Numbered from the stretch's first letter, positions 7,407 to 14,649 are shown. The stretch: 32,822 nt of DNA from Microbacteriaceae bacterium (GCA_947443745.1 CANEXL010000009.1:1-32822), one strand, 5' to 3'. The notes: generated by a model from the letters alone, not told the origin. Numbers and translations: made by a program.

Positions 7407-8708
7407 TTAGTAGGGGCGGTGCGACCGCTTGAGGCCGTCCGGGCGACGTTCGGCACGGCGTTCCGCGCGTTGCGCGGCATCCGCCCCGCCATCCTTAATC
7501 GAGGCCGTGACGGTGAACTTGGCGTTGCGGCGAATTTCGCGCGTTGAGCCCACGAGGGTTCGGAGCGCCGGCTTGTAGCTGAGGTGCCGGTTGGCCACGA
7601 CCCACAGTTCGCCACCGGGCTTGAGCACGCGGCCCGCCTCGGCGAAGAGACGCATCGAGGTGCCAGCGTGCACGGCCGCCCCCGAATGGAAGGGGGGGTT
7701 GAAGACAATGAGATCCGCGGATTCATCGGGTTGCAGCGAGAGCCCGTCGTCCAGCACAACCTCGACGCGATCGCCCACCCCGTTGGCCTCGGCCGTGGCG
7801 CGTGCCGACGCGACAGCGGCAGCGGATTGGTCGGTGGCGATGACGAGCGCGGTGGGGCGCAAGCGCGCGAGTTGGGTGGCCAGGATGCCGGTGCCGCATC
7901 CGAAATCAATGATGCGTTGGCCCTGTTTGCCAGAGACGCGGTCGAGCACAGCGAGCAGTGACAGCGTTCCAATGTCGACGGAGGCTCCCGCGAAGACGCC
8001 ACCCTCTGCACACACCGTGAGGTCAACATCCGCGTGTACGTGGCGTTTGGGCCAGAGCGCTGAAGCCGCCATCGCCTCCTTGACCCGAGGGCCGCGCACC
8101 CGCAAGACGCGGGACTTTTGCTGGGCGAGACTGGCCTCCACCATATCGAAGTAGCGGCCCATCACCTCGTTCATGCCCAGCGTCATGTGCTTGATGCGGC
8201 CGCCGGCGAGCACGAGAACGTCGGGGGCAGCATGGGCCGCGATGAGAGACGCCCACTGGTCTAGTTGCTCAAGAGCGCGCGGGAGTCGAAGGATGACAAC
8301 GCGGGCTCCGGCGACGAGGTCCACGTTGAGCGCGTGGTGCGTGAAGGTTGCCTCGGCGGGGAGGAACGTCGCCAGAGAAGCGGCGTTGGCATCGAGAGCA
8401 AGCTCGCCCGAACGCGCGTCTTGATGAACGTTGACCTGGCTAAATCTCGCTGCGGGGCCTTCGAGGTCGAGCTCCCCAAACGAGAGCGCCCCCAAAGTAA
8501 GAGCGCCGTGGGTATCCCCGATGACGACCAGCGGGGAGGCTGCGAGCGAAGGGTCGTGTTTGAGGGCGGCGGAGAGCTCATCGAGCAGAAGCCGATCCGC
8601 GGCGTCAACAGCCACGAGTTCTGGCGACTCGAGGTCGGGAAAGCGGCGGAGCCGGGCAAAGGGAAATTCGGGGGGAGCGGAGGGAGCGGGCGTACCCGAA
8701 TCAGTCAT
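7407..8708 (-). CDS. RlmG/RsmC-like SAM-dependent methyltransferase
   Basis: A 433-residue protein with the two-lobe layout of the rRNA guanine-N2 methyltransferases RlmG (23S) and RsmC (16S). The N-terminal half is a degenerate, catalytically inactive Rossmann-like domain that should help bind RNA. The C-terminal half is active: SAM-binding motif I DFGCGTG at 268-274, an acidic residue ending the next strand (VIATDQS), and the catalytic NPPFH at 337-341, the (N/D)PPF signature for exocyclic amino-group methylation. A basic tail rich in Arg and Lys follows. The choice between 16S and 23S rRNA cannot be made by eye. A TAGGCT -10 box sits 6 nt before the ATG, suggesting a leaderless transcript. 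It is convergent with the GNAT-AAA gene and upstream of nothing on its own strand. Confidence 0.85.
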   Translation of the reverse strand: MTDSGTPAPSAPPEFPFARLRRFPDLESPELVAVDAADRLLLDELSAALKHDPSLAASPLVVIGDTHGALTLGALSFGELDLEGPAARFSQVNVHQDARSGELALDANAASLATFLPAEATFTHHALNVDLVAGARVVILRLPRALEQLDQWASLIAAHAAPDVLVLAGGRIKHMTLGMNEVMGRYFDMVEASLAQQKSRVLRVRGPRVKEAMAASALWPKRHVHADVDLTVCAEGGVFAGASVDIGTLSLLAVLDRVSGKQGQRIIDFGCGTGILATQLARLRPTALVIATDQSAAAVASARATAEANGVGDRVEVVLDDGLSLQPDESADLIVFNPPFHSGAAVHAGTSMRLFAEAGRVLKPGGELWVVANRHLSYKPALRTLVGSTREIRRNAKFTVTASIKDGGADAAQRAERRAERRPDGLKRSHRPY

Positions 8709-8714
8709 GCTCCG

Positions 8715-8720
8715 AGCCTA
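8715..8720 (-). promoter_or_regulatory. Candidate -10 box, leaderless transcript of the methyltransferase gene
   Basis: The minus strand reads TAGGCT, then 6 nt, then the ATG at 8708. This TANNNT at 6-7 nt arrangement recurs at several other gene starts in the window. No -35 consensus was found. Confidence 0.45.
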
Positions 8721-8731
8721 ACGAACCGACT

Positions 8732-9523
8732 CTAGTTGCGGTTCCCCTCGTCCTGCCTGCCCACCAGGGCGGGAGGGATTCGCACCTCGACGTCGTCGAC
8801 CCACACGCTCAGAGTCGCCGCGATAGTGGTGGCGCGATGGCAATGACCACCGGATGCCCGGTCGTCCGAAACCCCATGAAGATGCAATCCGGGGATGACA
8901 ATTCCGTCACTCACATCGGGAAAGCGAAAACCCGCGAGGGTACCCGGCCAGCGGCGGAACGCGAAAGACGATTCATGTTCCAGCACGGTTTCCAGTGTGG
9001 GGTACGGCGGCGTTTGGCGGGGTTCGCTCCGCAACAAAACATCGCCGAACAGTCCATCGATTCGCACGGCGGCCACACGGTGCTCGTGCTGTTTATCAAA
9101 GCTCCGAAGGAGGGTATCGATGTGGGCGGTAATCTCGGCGAAACCAAGCCCGGCCGGCAGCTGCTGAATGACCGGTTTCCCTCCTTCCGCGACGACGGCA
9201 AAAGGAACCCCGAGAGTGGGCTCTGCCAACACGGGGCGACCATCCATGGGGATGCGCCACACTTCTCCGTCGAAGGCGACGATCTCGCCGTCGGCCGCTT
9301 CGGCCACACCGAGCCCCAGTCCGGTTTTCTCGCCTTGAGTCTGTCCCTGCTGCCCCTGAAGCACCGACGCAAACGCTACGCCCACCGTGGTCACTGCCTC
9401 GAAGTGGCCGGCGAACATGTCGCTCAGGACTTCGGTCTGCCGGATGTGGCCCGCGGCAGACCGTGAGGTTGAGGAAGCGTCAGCAGCGCGGTGCACTGCG
9501 GACGCAAGGGCGGCATCAAACAT
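8732..9523 (-). CDS. budA: Alpha-acetolactate decarboxylase
   Basis: This zinc enzyme converts (S)-2-acetolactate to (R)-acetoin, diverting pyruvate-derived carbon from valine and leucine synthesis to a neutral product. Family landmarks run in order: IRQTEVLSDMFAGHFEAVTT (28-46), LGLGVAEAADGEIVAFDGEVW (69-89), FAVV, VRIDGLFGDVLLRSEPRQ (153-170), the GTLAGF strand and PGLHLHGVSDDRASGGH (211-227). His214, His216 and His227 are the expected Zn ligands. The length of 263 is normal. A leaderless start is suggested by TACGCT 7 nt before the ATG. No acetolactate synthase or LysR-type alsR regulator is nearby, so the substrate must come from the biosynthetic acetolactate synthase elsewhere. The upstream region holds an inverted repeat and a striking 5-bp tandem array. 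Confidence 0.92.
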   Translation of the reverse strand: MFDAALASAVHRAADASSTSRSAAGHIRQTEVLSDMFAGHFEAVTTVGVAFASVLQGQQGQTQGEKTGLGLGVAEAADGEIVAFDGEVWRIPMDGRPVLAEPTLGVPFAVVAEGGKPVIQQLPAGLGFAEITAHIDTLLRSFDKQHEHRVAAVRIDGLFGDVLLRSEPRQTPPYPTLETVLEHESSFAFRRWPGTLAGFRFPDVSDGIVIPGLHLHGVSDDRASGGHCHRATTIAATLSVWVDDVEVRIPPALVGRQDEGNRN

Positions 9524-9530
9524 GTTGTCC

Positions 9531-9536
9531 AGCGTA
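9531..9536 (-). promoter_or_regulatory. Candidate -10 box of acetolactate decarboxylase gene
   Basis: The minus strand reads TACGCT followed by 7 nt and the ATG at 9523. An inverted repeat GGGCG-N7-CGCCC (9539-9555) lies 2 bp upstream, in the -35/-10 spacer, where a repressor or activator could act. Confidence 0.4.
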
Positions 9537-9538
9537 GT

Positions 9539-9555
9539 GGGCGAAAATAACGCCC
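9539..9555. promoter_or_regulatory. Operator-like inverted repeat GGGCG-N7-CGCCC
   Basis: Perfect 5-bp arms separated by an A/T-only 7-base centre sit immediately upstream of the -10 box of the acetolactate decarboxylase gene. The GC arms around an AT core and the placement in the promoter spacer suggest a protein-binding site. No binding protein can be named. Confidence 0.35.
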
Positions 9556-9560
9556 CTCGT

Positions 9561-9634
9561 GAACCGAGCTGAACCGAGCTGAACCGATCCGAGCTAACCC
9601 GATCCGAGCTGAGCTGAGCTGAACGGAACTGAAG
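9561..9634. repeat. Tandem array of about 15 degenerate 5-bp units (GAACC / GAGCT / GATCC)
   Basis: The 74 bp parse without remainder into 5-mers: GAACC, GAGCT, GAACC, GAGCT, GAACC, GATCC, GAGCT, AACCC, GATCC, GAGCT three times, GAACG, GAACT and a final GAAG. The first 20 bp are two exact 10-bp copies. The array fills the gap between the promoter of the acetolactate decarboxylase gene and the stop codon of the small coiled-coil gene, both on the minus strand. It contains no reading frame of note. Such arrays expand and contract by slippage. Confidence 0.85.
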
Positions 9635-9636
9635 TG

Positions 9637-9924
9637 TTAGCCGTGGTTCTCGCCGAACTCGCGGTTCATCAAATGCTGAACGTCGCGGTCCAGATGATCT
9701 ACGCGTGTGCTCAGGGAATCGATTCGAGCGCCCAAGACGGCAAACCCACCCGTCATTTCAGCACTCATTTCGGTGCGGAGGCTTCGAAACTCGGTTGTCA
9801 TCTCAGCCCGCATGCTCGTGAACTGCCCGCGGATGCTCGTCAAAACGAGCGCAACCAAACCAAACATTGCGGTTCCAAAGACCCCAATGAGTGTCCATAC
9901 CTGTGGTTCGTTCAATCCCAGCAC
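9637..9924 (-). CDS. Small membrane-anchored coiled-coil protein, function unknown
   Basis: A 95-residue protein read from the GTG at 9924. It has one predicted transmembrane helix at about residues 8-30 (WTLIGVFGTAMFGLVALVLTS), then a charged helix with Met/Glu/Arg/Leu heptads and quasi-repeats (MRAEMTTEFRSLRTEMSAEM), and a tail LDRDVQHLMNREFGENHG. The frame stays open to an ATG at 10113, but that extension runs through the DUF1801 gene, is Arg/Ser/Pro-rich and looks like a shadow, so I reject it. A GAGGAT lies 6 nt before the GTG. Proteins of this design (NEPQVWTLIG start, single helix, coiled coil) occur in related actinobacteria as uncharacterised short proteins. A scaffolding or oligomerising role at the membrane is only inference. 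The 5-bp array starts 3 bp past its stop. Confidence 0.65.
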   Translation of the reverse strand: MLGLNEPQVWTLIGVFGTAMFGLVALVLTSIRGQFTSMRAEMTTEFRSLRTEMSAEMTGGFAVLGARIDSLSTRVDHLDRDVQHLMNREFGENHG

Positions 9925-10036
9925 ATCCCTATCCTCGTTTGTCTCTGGCAAGAATGCCAGCGGCACGGCAGAACTTGCACCGTAGACGAAGGAACTGTGG
10001 ATGAGCGGGAGTTGGGAGGCGCTGGGGAGGGGCGAT

Positions 10037-10408
10037 CTACTTCGTTTCGCGAGCCAGGCGGAAGGCAATGGCCGAGCGGATGAGGTTCTGCAGCGACTCG
10101 TCGCTCGTCGCATCGTCTTCGAAGAAATCGATGGCGCGACGCTTGTTTCCCTCGAGCTCGGCGTTGAAAAGTCCCTCGGGATCGGGAAGAGCCGCCCCGT
10201 CGTGAAAGGTCAGCTTGGCTTTGCCTTTGTAGATCCCACCGACGCAGAGAATACCGTGGCACTCCCACACAGGCGAGCCCATCCACTTCCACGTCTCGAT
10301 CATCTCGGGATCAACAGCGAGGATGGTCGCGCGAAGGTGAGCCAGCTTGGCACCGCGCCAGTCGGGGAATTTCGCGATGTAGGCATCGATTTCTTCGCTG
10401 GGGTTCAT
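10037..10408 (-). CDS. DUF1801 domain protein
   Basis: A 123-residue cytosolic protein of the DUF1801 (YdhG-like) family, recognisable from NPSEEIDAYIAKFPDWRGAKLAHLRATILAVDPEMIETWKWMGSPVWECHG followed by CVGGIYKGKAKLTFHDGAALPDPEGLFN and the C-terminal RRAIDFFEDDA. The fold is a small alpha/beta domain and the biochemical function is not established. It is often encoded near stress or regulatory genes. Its ATG is 9 bp after the hspR stop, but it may have its own promoter, because TAAAGT lies 6 nt upstream and overlaps the hspR stop codon. It may therefore be transcribed both with the dnaK operon and alone. Confidence 0.82.
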   Translation of the reverse strand: MNPSEEIDAYIAKFPDWRGAKLAHLRATILAVDPEMIETWKWMGSPVWECHGILCVGGIYKGKAKLTFHDGAALPDPEGLFNAELEGNKRRAIDFFEDDATSDESLQNLIRSAIAFRLARETK

Positions 10409-10414
10409 AAAACA

Positions 10415-10420
10415 ACTTTA
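10415..10420 (-). promoter_or_regulatory. Candidate -10 box, leaderless DUF1801 transcript
   Basis: The minus strand reads TAAAGT, 6 nt, then the ATG at 10408. The hexamer overlaps the TAA stop of hspR, so a separate short transcript could start exactly at the end of the heat-shock operon. Confidence 0.4.
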
Positions 10421-10834
10421 CCCAGCGTAGGGACGCCACACGACGATGTCCGTCTGGCGCCGCGCACGAGTTCCCGCTCGCAGCGTCTGCACTTCACCTT
10501 CGGAGCCGGCGGCGAAGACACGGCGGCCGGGTTGGGCGAGTAGTGCATCCGCCAAAGCAATTTCGAGCTCCCGCACGCGCTTGCGCAGGATGTCGGCTTG
10601 GTTCTCCAGCTCAAGCACGCGCGAGATTCCCTCGAGGCTCACCCCTTCCGAGCTGAGTTGAGCCACCTCACGAAGTTGAGCAACATCGCGCATGGAGTAA
10701 CGCCGACTCTGGCCGGCGGTGCGCTGCGGGCACACCAACCCGAGACGGTCATACTGCCGCAGGGTCTGCGCGTGCATGCCCGCAAGCTCGGCCGCCATCG
10801 AGATCGTGAAGATGGGCTGAACTTCATCCATCAT
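10418..10834 (-). CDS. hspR: HspR, MerR-family heat-shock repressor
   Basis: HspR binds HAIR sites to repress chaperone genes, with DnaK acting as co-repressor in the actinobacteria studied. The 138-residue protein has a MerR winged-helix head: FTISMAAELAGMHAQTLRQYDRLGLVCPQRTAGQSRRYSMRDVAQLREV at residues 9-57, containing the recognition helix and wing. It continues into a coiled-coil helix LENQADILRKRVRELEIALADALL (75-98), followed by a basic C-terminal extension. ATG 10834 has GAAGGA at good spacing. It is the last gene of the dnaK-grpE-dnaJ-hspR operon, about 60 bp after dnaJ, the classic arrangement. Likely targets in the window are the two HAIR sites before dnaK and the one before clpB. 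Confidence 0.93.
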   Translation of the reverse strand: MMDEVQPIFTISMAAELAGMHAQTLRQYDRLGLVCPQRTAGQSRRYSMRDVAQLREVAQLSSEGVSLEGISRVLELENQADILRKRVRELEIALADALLAQPGRRVFAAGSEGEVQTLRAGTRARRQTDIVVWRPYAG

Positions 10835-10894
10835 TATGATCCTTCTCTCGGTGGGGCCGGCTAGAAGAAACCGGGCGATTGGGTTGGGGGAATC

Positions 10895-11902
10895 CTACCG
10901 GCGTGCCTTGGCAAGCATGTCGGCTCGGGGATTCTCGGTGGGAGCAAGGGCGGCAAATTTCTCCAGCGCCTCGCGGGCATCCGCATCGAGATGCGACGGC
11001 ACCGCTACCTGAACGACAGCGAGTAAGTCACCGTCACCCTTGGCGGTGTGAATGCCGCGACCCTTGACGCGCAATACGCGGCCACTGGGGGTTCCCGCGG
11101 CGACCTTGAGTTTCACCTGTTCGCCATCAACGGTCGGAACCTCGATGGTCGCTCCGAGCGCCGCCTCGACAAAGGTGACGGGAACAAAGACGCGCAGGTT
11201 GAGACCCTCGCGCTCAAAAACGGCGTGCTTTCCCACAGTGACGGTCAAGACGATGTCACCGGGTTCACCGCCGTCGGGGCTGGGATAGCCCTTGCCGCGC
11301 AGGCGAATCTTCTGGGCATCCGCAACGCCGGCAGGAATCTTCACCTTGACGGTGCGACCCTCGCCGGTTTGCAATGTCATGGTTTCGCCGTGAACGGCCT
11401 CCATGAAATCAACGGTCACGGCAGAGACGATGTCTTGCCCCTTAGATGGGCCACCGAAGCCTTGGAAGCCACCGGATGAGCGGCCGAAGCCACTCTGCCC
11501 GCCACGTCCGCCGCCGAAAAGTCCGCCGAACGGGTCGTCGAACCCGCCCTGCTGGAAGCTGTAGTTTTGACCACGCCCACTGGCACCGCCGCCACCAAAC
11601 ATGCCGCTGAAGGCGTCGTTGAATCCGCCTTGCTGACCTTGACCGCCGGCCGTGAAGCGCGCTCCGCCGCCCATGGCCCGAACCTGATCGTATTCCTTGC
11701 GCTGCGCCACGTCAGAGAGCACCGAGTACGCCTCGCTGACCTCTTTGAACTTGGCTTCCGCACCGGAATCACCCGAGTTCGAGTCGGGGTGATACTTGCG
11801 CGCAAGCTTGCGGTAAACCTTCTTGAGTTCCTCTGCAGGCACGTCTTTCGAGACACCAAGAATCTTGTAGAAGTCTTTATCGAACCAATCTTGACTGGCC
11901 AT
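10895..11902 (-). CDS. dnaJ: DnaJ-type co-chaperone without zinc finger (DnaJ1/CbpA type)
   Basis: This J-domain protein delivers clients to DnaK and stimulates its ATPase. The J domain spans residues 10-75 with HPD at 38-40. A long Gly/Phe-rich linker (about 77-150, with repeated GGFDDPFGGLFGGG-like runs) follows, and then the two beta-barrel client-binding domains (155-310) with the family phrases VPAGVADAQKIRLRGKGYP-like and LRVFVPVTFVEAALGATIEVPT. The CxxCxGxG zinc-finger region of type I DnaJ is absent, so this is a class II (CbpA-like) protein; the 335-residue length agrees. The start ATG 11902 has a strong GGAGGGAGG 5-6 nt upstream. It lies 57 bp after grpE in the heat-shock operon. 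A second, zinc-finger DnaJ (with hrcA) is expected elsewhere in the genome, as in other actinobacteria. Confidence 0.94.
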   Translation of the reverse strand: MASQDWFDKDFYKILGVSKDVPAEELKKVYRKLARKYHPDSNSGDSGAEAKFKEVSEAYSVLSDVAQRKEYDQVRAMGGGARFTAGGQGQQGGFNDAFSGMFGGGGASGRGQNYSFQQGGFDDPFGGLFGGGRGGQSGFGRSSGGFQGFGGPSKGQDIVSAVTVDFMEAVHGETMTLQTGEGRTVKVKIPAGVADAQKIRLRGKGYPSPDGGEPGDIVLTVTVGKHAVFEREGLNLRVFVPVTFVEAALGATIEVPTVDGEQVKLKVAAGTPSGRVLRVKGRGIHTAKGDGDLLAVVQVAVPSHLDADAREALEKFAALAPTENPRADMLAKARR

Positions 11903-11959
11903 CAGTGCCTCCCTCCGTGAACTATGAGTTCCAAAATACCGTGCTGAAACGGATACCCG

Positions 11960-12601
11960 CTAGGAAGCGGGAACCGCCACAACAACCTTGGCGACACGAA
12001 CCTGCGTGTTGCCCAGAAGGTATCCGGTCTCCACGACGTCAAGCACAGTATCCACCGTGACATCAGGAGTGGGCTGTTGCAGAACAGCCTCGTGGAGCTT
12101 GGGATCAAAGACGTCGCCCGCGGCACCATAAGGGGAGAGCCCAAGACGCTCAATGACCGAACGGAGCTTGCCCGCGATTGCGAACAACGGGGAACCCTCC
12201 ACGAGGTCGCCGTGCTTGTCGGCGCGATCGATGTCATCGAGTACGGGAAGCAGCGCCTTGACGGTGTCGCCCACGGCGCGCTCTCGCTCCATCTCGCGGT
12301 TGGCTTCGGTGCGCTTACGGTAGTTCGCGTATTCGGCGGCGACCCGCTGCAAGTCGGCCAAACGCTGGGCGGCGAGGTCTTCGCCGGCAGCGTCAAGGAA
12401 CGAAAGATCGGCGTCACTCATGGACGTCTCAACGTCGGCGTCTTCATAAGATTCGCCTTCCTTGGGAGCGTCGTAGGAGGGATCCGCCTCGAATTCATCG
12501 GAGAAGGGGCCGGCAGACGTCGCGTCAGCAGAACCAGGATTATCGCCGGAAGAGGAGCCCCCCTCAAGGGGCTCCTCAGCGGGTGTGCGATCTTTAGCCA
12601 T
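11960..12601 (-). CDS. grpE: GrpE nucleotide exchange factor
   Basis: GrpE releases ADP from DnaK. The 213-residue protein has an acidic, disordered N-terminus of about 65 residues (rich in Glu, Asp and Ser). A long dimerisation helix follows (LAAQRLADLQRVAAEYANYRKRTEANRE), with the family YxNxRKR motif, and then the hinge KALLPVLDDIDRA. The beta-wing domain contains LGLSPYGAAGDVFDPKLHEAVLQ and ends in VRVAKVVVAVPAS. The ATG at 12601 is only 2 bp after the dnaK stop, so translation is probably coupled. The first 17 codons encode a perfect 10-bp RNA hairpin, described separately. Confidence 0.95.
   Translation of the reverse strand: MAKDRTPAEEPLEGGSSSGDNPGSADATSAGPFSDEFEADPSYDAPKEGESYEDADVETSMSDADLSFLDAAGEDLAAQRLADLQRVAAEYANYRKRTEANREMERERAVGDTVKALLPVLDDIDRADKHGDLVEGSPLFAIAGKLRSVIERLGLSPYGAAGDVFDPKLHEAVLQQPTPDVTVDTVLDVVETGYLLGNTQVRVAKVVVAVPAS
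12552..12577 (-). promoter_or_regulatory. Strong RNA hairpin at the start of grpE
   Basis: GAGGAGCCCC and GGGGCTCCTC form a perfect, GC-rich 10-bp stem around a 6-base loop. It begins 24 nt inside the grpE coding region on the operon mRNA. No U-run follows, so it is unlikely to terminate transcription. A role in mRNA processing, stability or setting the GrpE to DnaK ratio is inference. Confidence 0.55.
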
Positions 12602-12603
12602 TG

Positions 12604-14493
12604 TTACTTGGCGTCCTTGTCTTTTGCGTCCTTGTCTTTGGCGTCAGCGTCGGCCTCTGCTGGCTCGTCATCTTCAACGACCTCGGCATCCATGACATCT
12701 TCATCAGATGCCTGCTCGCCTTCGGGAGCCGAAGCCTCCGCCTGAGAGGTTGCGTAGATTGCTTCGCCAAGCTTGCCCTGGCTTTCGACCAGTGCGTCGT
12801 AGGCCGTCTTCACCACTGCATCGTCGTCACCGACGAGTGCCGACTTCAGAGCATCGACATCGCCTTGCACGGCGGTCTTGACGTCTTCAGGAAGCTTGTC
12901 GTCGTTCTCCTTGATCAATTTCTCGATCGAGTAAACGAGCTGCTCGGCACCGTTGCGGGTTTCGGCAGACTCACGACGAGCCTTGTCTTCGGCGGCGTGC
13001 TCTTCAGCTTCGCGAACCATGCGCTCGATGTCTTCCTTGGGAAGCGAAGAACCACCGGTGATCGTCATCGACTGCTCCTTGCCGGTGCCCTTGTCTTTAG
13101 CAGACACGTGCACGATGCCGTTGGCATCGATGTCGAAGGTGACCTCAACCTGAGGAACGCCACGAGGTGCCGGGGCGATTCCGCTGAGCTCGAAGTTACC
13201 AAGCGACTTGTTGTCGCGCGTGAACTCACGCTCACCCTGGAATACCTGAATGGATACCGAGGGCTGGTTGTCATCGGCGGTCGTGAAGGTCTCAGAACGC
13301 TTGGTGGGGATAGCTGTGTTGCGCTCGATCAAACGCGTCATCATGCCGCCCTTGGTCTCGATTCCGAGGCTCAAGGGGGTGACATCGATGAGCAGAACGT
13401 CCTTGCGCTCTCCGCGGAGAACACCGGCCTGCAGTGCGGCGCCAACGGCGACAACCTCATCGGGGTTGACACCCTTGTTGGGCTCGCGGCCGTTGGTCAG
13501 GCTCTTGACGAGCTCGACGACGGCGGGCATACGCGTTGATCCACCGACGAGAACCACGTGGGCGACATCGTCGACCTTGACGCCGGCTTCGCGGATGACA
13601 TCCTCGAAGGGCTTCTTGGTACGAGCAATGAGGTCAGCGGTGAGCGACTCGAACTGAGCGCGCGTGAGCGTCTCGTCGAGGTTCGCGGGGCCGTTCTCGG
13701 TGAGCGAGAGGTAGGGAAGCTGGATGTTGGTCGTCGTTGCCGAAGACAGTTCCTTCTTCGCCTGCTCGGATGCTTCCTTCAGACGCTGCAGGGCAATCTT
13801 GTCCTTGCTGACGTCAACGCCAGTGGACTCCTTGAAACGCTTGATGAGGTGATCCACGATGCGCTGATCCCAGTCGTCACCACCGAGGCGGTTATCACCG
13901 GATGTTGAACGAACCTGAATGGTCGAGAAGTCGTCATCTTTTCCGACTTCGAGGAGCGAAACGTCGAACGTTCCGCCACCGAGGTCGAAGACCAAGATGA
14001 GCTCGTCTTCCTTACCCTTGTCGAGGCCGTACGCGAGTGCGGCTGCGGTGGGCTCGTTGATGATGCGGAGCACGTTGAGTCCGGCAATCTCGCCGGCATC
14101 CTTCGTGGCCTGACGCTCGGCGTCATTGAAGTAGGCGGGAACGGTGATGACAGCATCGGTGACGGTGTCGCCCAGGTACTGCTCAGCGTCGCGCTTGAGC
14201 TTGGCAAGGATGCGAGCCGAAATCTCTTGGGGCGTGTACTTCTTGTCGTCGATGGCGACGGTCCAGTCGGTGCCCACGTGGCGCTTGACCGAGCCGATGG
14301 TGCGGTCAACGTTGGTGACAGCCTGGCGCTTGGCCGGCTCGCCGACGAGTACTTCGCCGTCCTTGGTGAAGGCGACGACCGAGGGGGTCGTGCGGAAGCC
14401 TTCCGCGTTGGCGATGACGGTGGGTTCTCCACCTTCGAGTACGGCAACCACCGAGTTGGTGGTTCCGAGGTCAATGCCTACAGCACGTGACAT
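12604..14493 (-). CDS. dnaK: DnaK (Hsp70) chaperone
   Basis: This cytosolic Hsp70 binds exposed hydrophobic segments in an ATP-driven cycle with DnaJ and GrpE, and works with ClpB in disaggregation. The 629 residues show the ATPase signatures [13 protein letters not shown] (6-18), [15 protein letters not shown] and [13 protein letters not shown]. The interdomain linker region with [13 protein letters not shown] comes next, then the substrate domain with [10 protein letters not shown]. The tail is acidic and ends in three DAKDK-like repeats ([14 protein letters not shown]). The start ATG 14493 has AAGGAG 6-7 nt upstream. It is the first gene of the operon and has a leader of roughly 110 nt with repeats, a TTGACA -35 box and two HAIR operators. 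Confidence 0.98.
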   Translation of the reverse strand: MSRAVGIDLGTTNSVVAVLEGGEPTVIANAEGFRTTPSVVAFTKDGEVLVGEPAKRQAVTNVDRTIGSVKRHVGTDWTVAIDDKKYTPQEISARILAKLKRDAEQYLGDTVTDAVITVPAYFNDAERQATKDAGEIAGLNVLRIINEPTAAALAYGLDKGKEDELILVFDLGGGTFDVSLLEVGKDDDFSTIQVRSTSGDNRLGGDDWDQRIVDHLIKRFKESTGVDVSKDKIALQRLKEASEQAKKELSSATTTNIQLPYLSLTENGPANLDETLTRAQFESLTADLIARTKKPFEDVIREAGVKVDDVAHVVLVGGSTRMPAVVELVKSLTNGREPNKGVNPDEVVAVGAALQAGVLRGERKDVLLIDVTPLSLGIETKGGMMTRLIERNTAIPTKRSETFTTADDNQPSVSIQVFQGEREFTRDNKSLGNFELSGIAPAPRGVPQVEVTFDIDANGIVHVSAKDKGTGKEQSMTITGGSSLPKEDIERMVREAEEHAAEDKARRESAETRNGAEQLVYSIEKLIKENDDKLPEDVKTAVQGDVDALKSALVGDDDAVVKTAYDALVESQGKLGEAIYATSQAEASAPEGEQASDEDVMDAEVVEDDEPAEADADAKDKDAKDKDAK

Positions 14494-14563
14494 GTATTTC
14501 TCCTTGTTGTTGTCCGATTTAATATCGAGCGGATGTTTCTAGCCGACTTTCGCCGGGAAGTCT

Positions 14564-14607
14564 GGTTCCTAGAAGCCCAGTTCCTGAGAAGCGCGGTTCC
14601 TGAGAAG
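14564..14607. repeat. Three direct repeats of GGTTCCTGAGAAG in the dnaK leader
   Basis: Copies begin at 14564 (GGTTCCTAGAAG), 14579 (AGTTCCTGAGAAG) and 14595 (GGTTCCTGAGAAG), spaced 15-16 bp, and the last abuts the promoter-proximal HAIR site. Each has a TTC-N3/4-GAA dyad. They lie between the promoter and the dnaK start codon, so they are in the leader RNA or form a downstream protein-binding array. Confidence 0.7.
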
Positions 14608-14627
14608 TTGAGCCTTAGTGACTCAAG
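14607..14627 (-). promoter_or_regulatory. HAIR operator 1 at dnaK promoter
   Basis: Read on the minus strand it is CTTGAGT-N7-GCTCAAC: the first arm matches the HspR consensus perfectly and the second 5 of 7, with exactly 7 bases between. It begins where the -10 box should be, about 20 bp downstream of the TTGACA box, so binding would block polymerase. Confidence 0.85.
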
Positions 14628-14636
14628 TCTCCCACC

Positions 14637-14645
14637 TGTGGATAA
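14637..14645 (-). promoter_or_regulatory. Perfect DnaA box TTATCCACA inside the dnaK promoter
   Basis: The minus strand carries TTATCCACA, the strongest DnaA-binding 9-mer known from E. coli. It lies 4 bp after the TTGACA -35 box and inside the -35/-10 spacer. A given 9-mer is expected about 0.25 times on both strands of a window this size, so chance is possible but not likely. Confidence 0.5.
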
Positions 14646-14649
14646 CTTC

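Noticed and set aside
9561-9634. CRISPR-like array
   Set aside because: The units are 5 bp with no spacers, so this is a simple tandem array.
9925-10113. Upstream extension of the small coiled-coil gene to an ATG at 10113
   Set aside because: The added 63 residues run through the DUF1801 coding region in another frame and are Arg/Ser/Pro-rich; the GTG at 9924 begins exactly at the recognisable part.
12601-13539. Long open frame on the plus strand opposite dnaK
   Set aside because: It is antisense to a certain gene, arises from strong codon bias in dnaK, and its translation resembles nothing.
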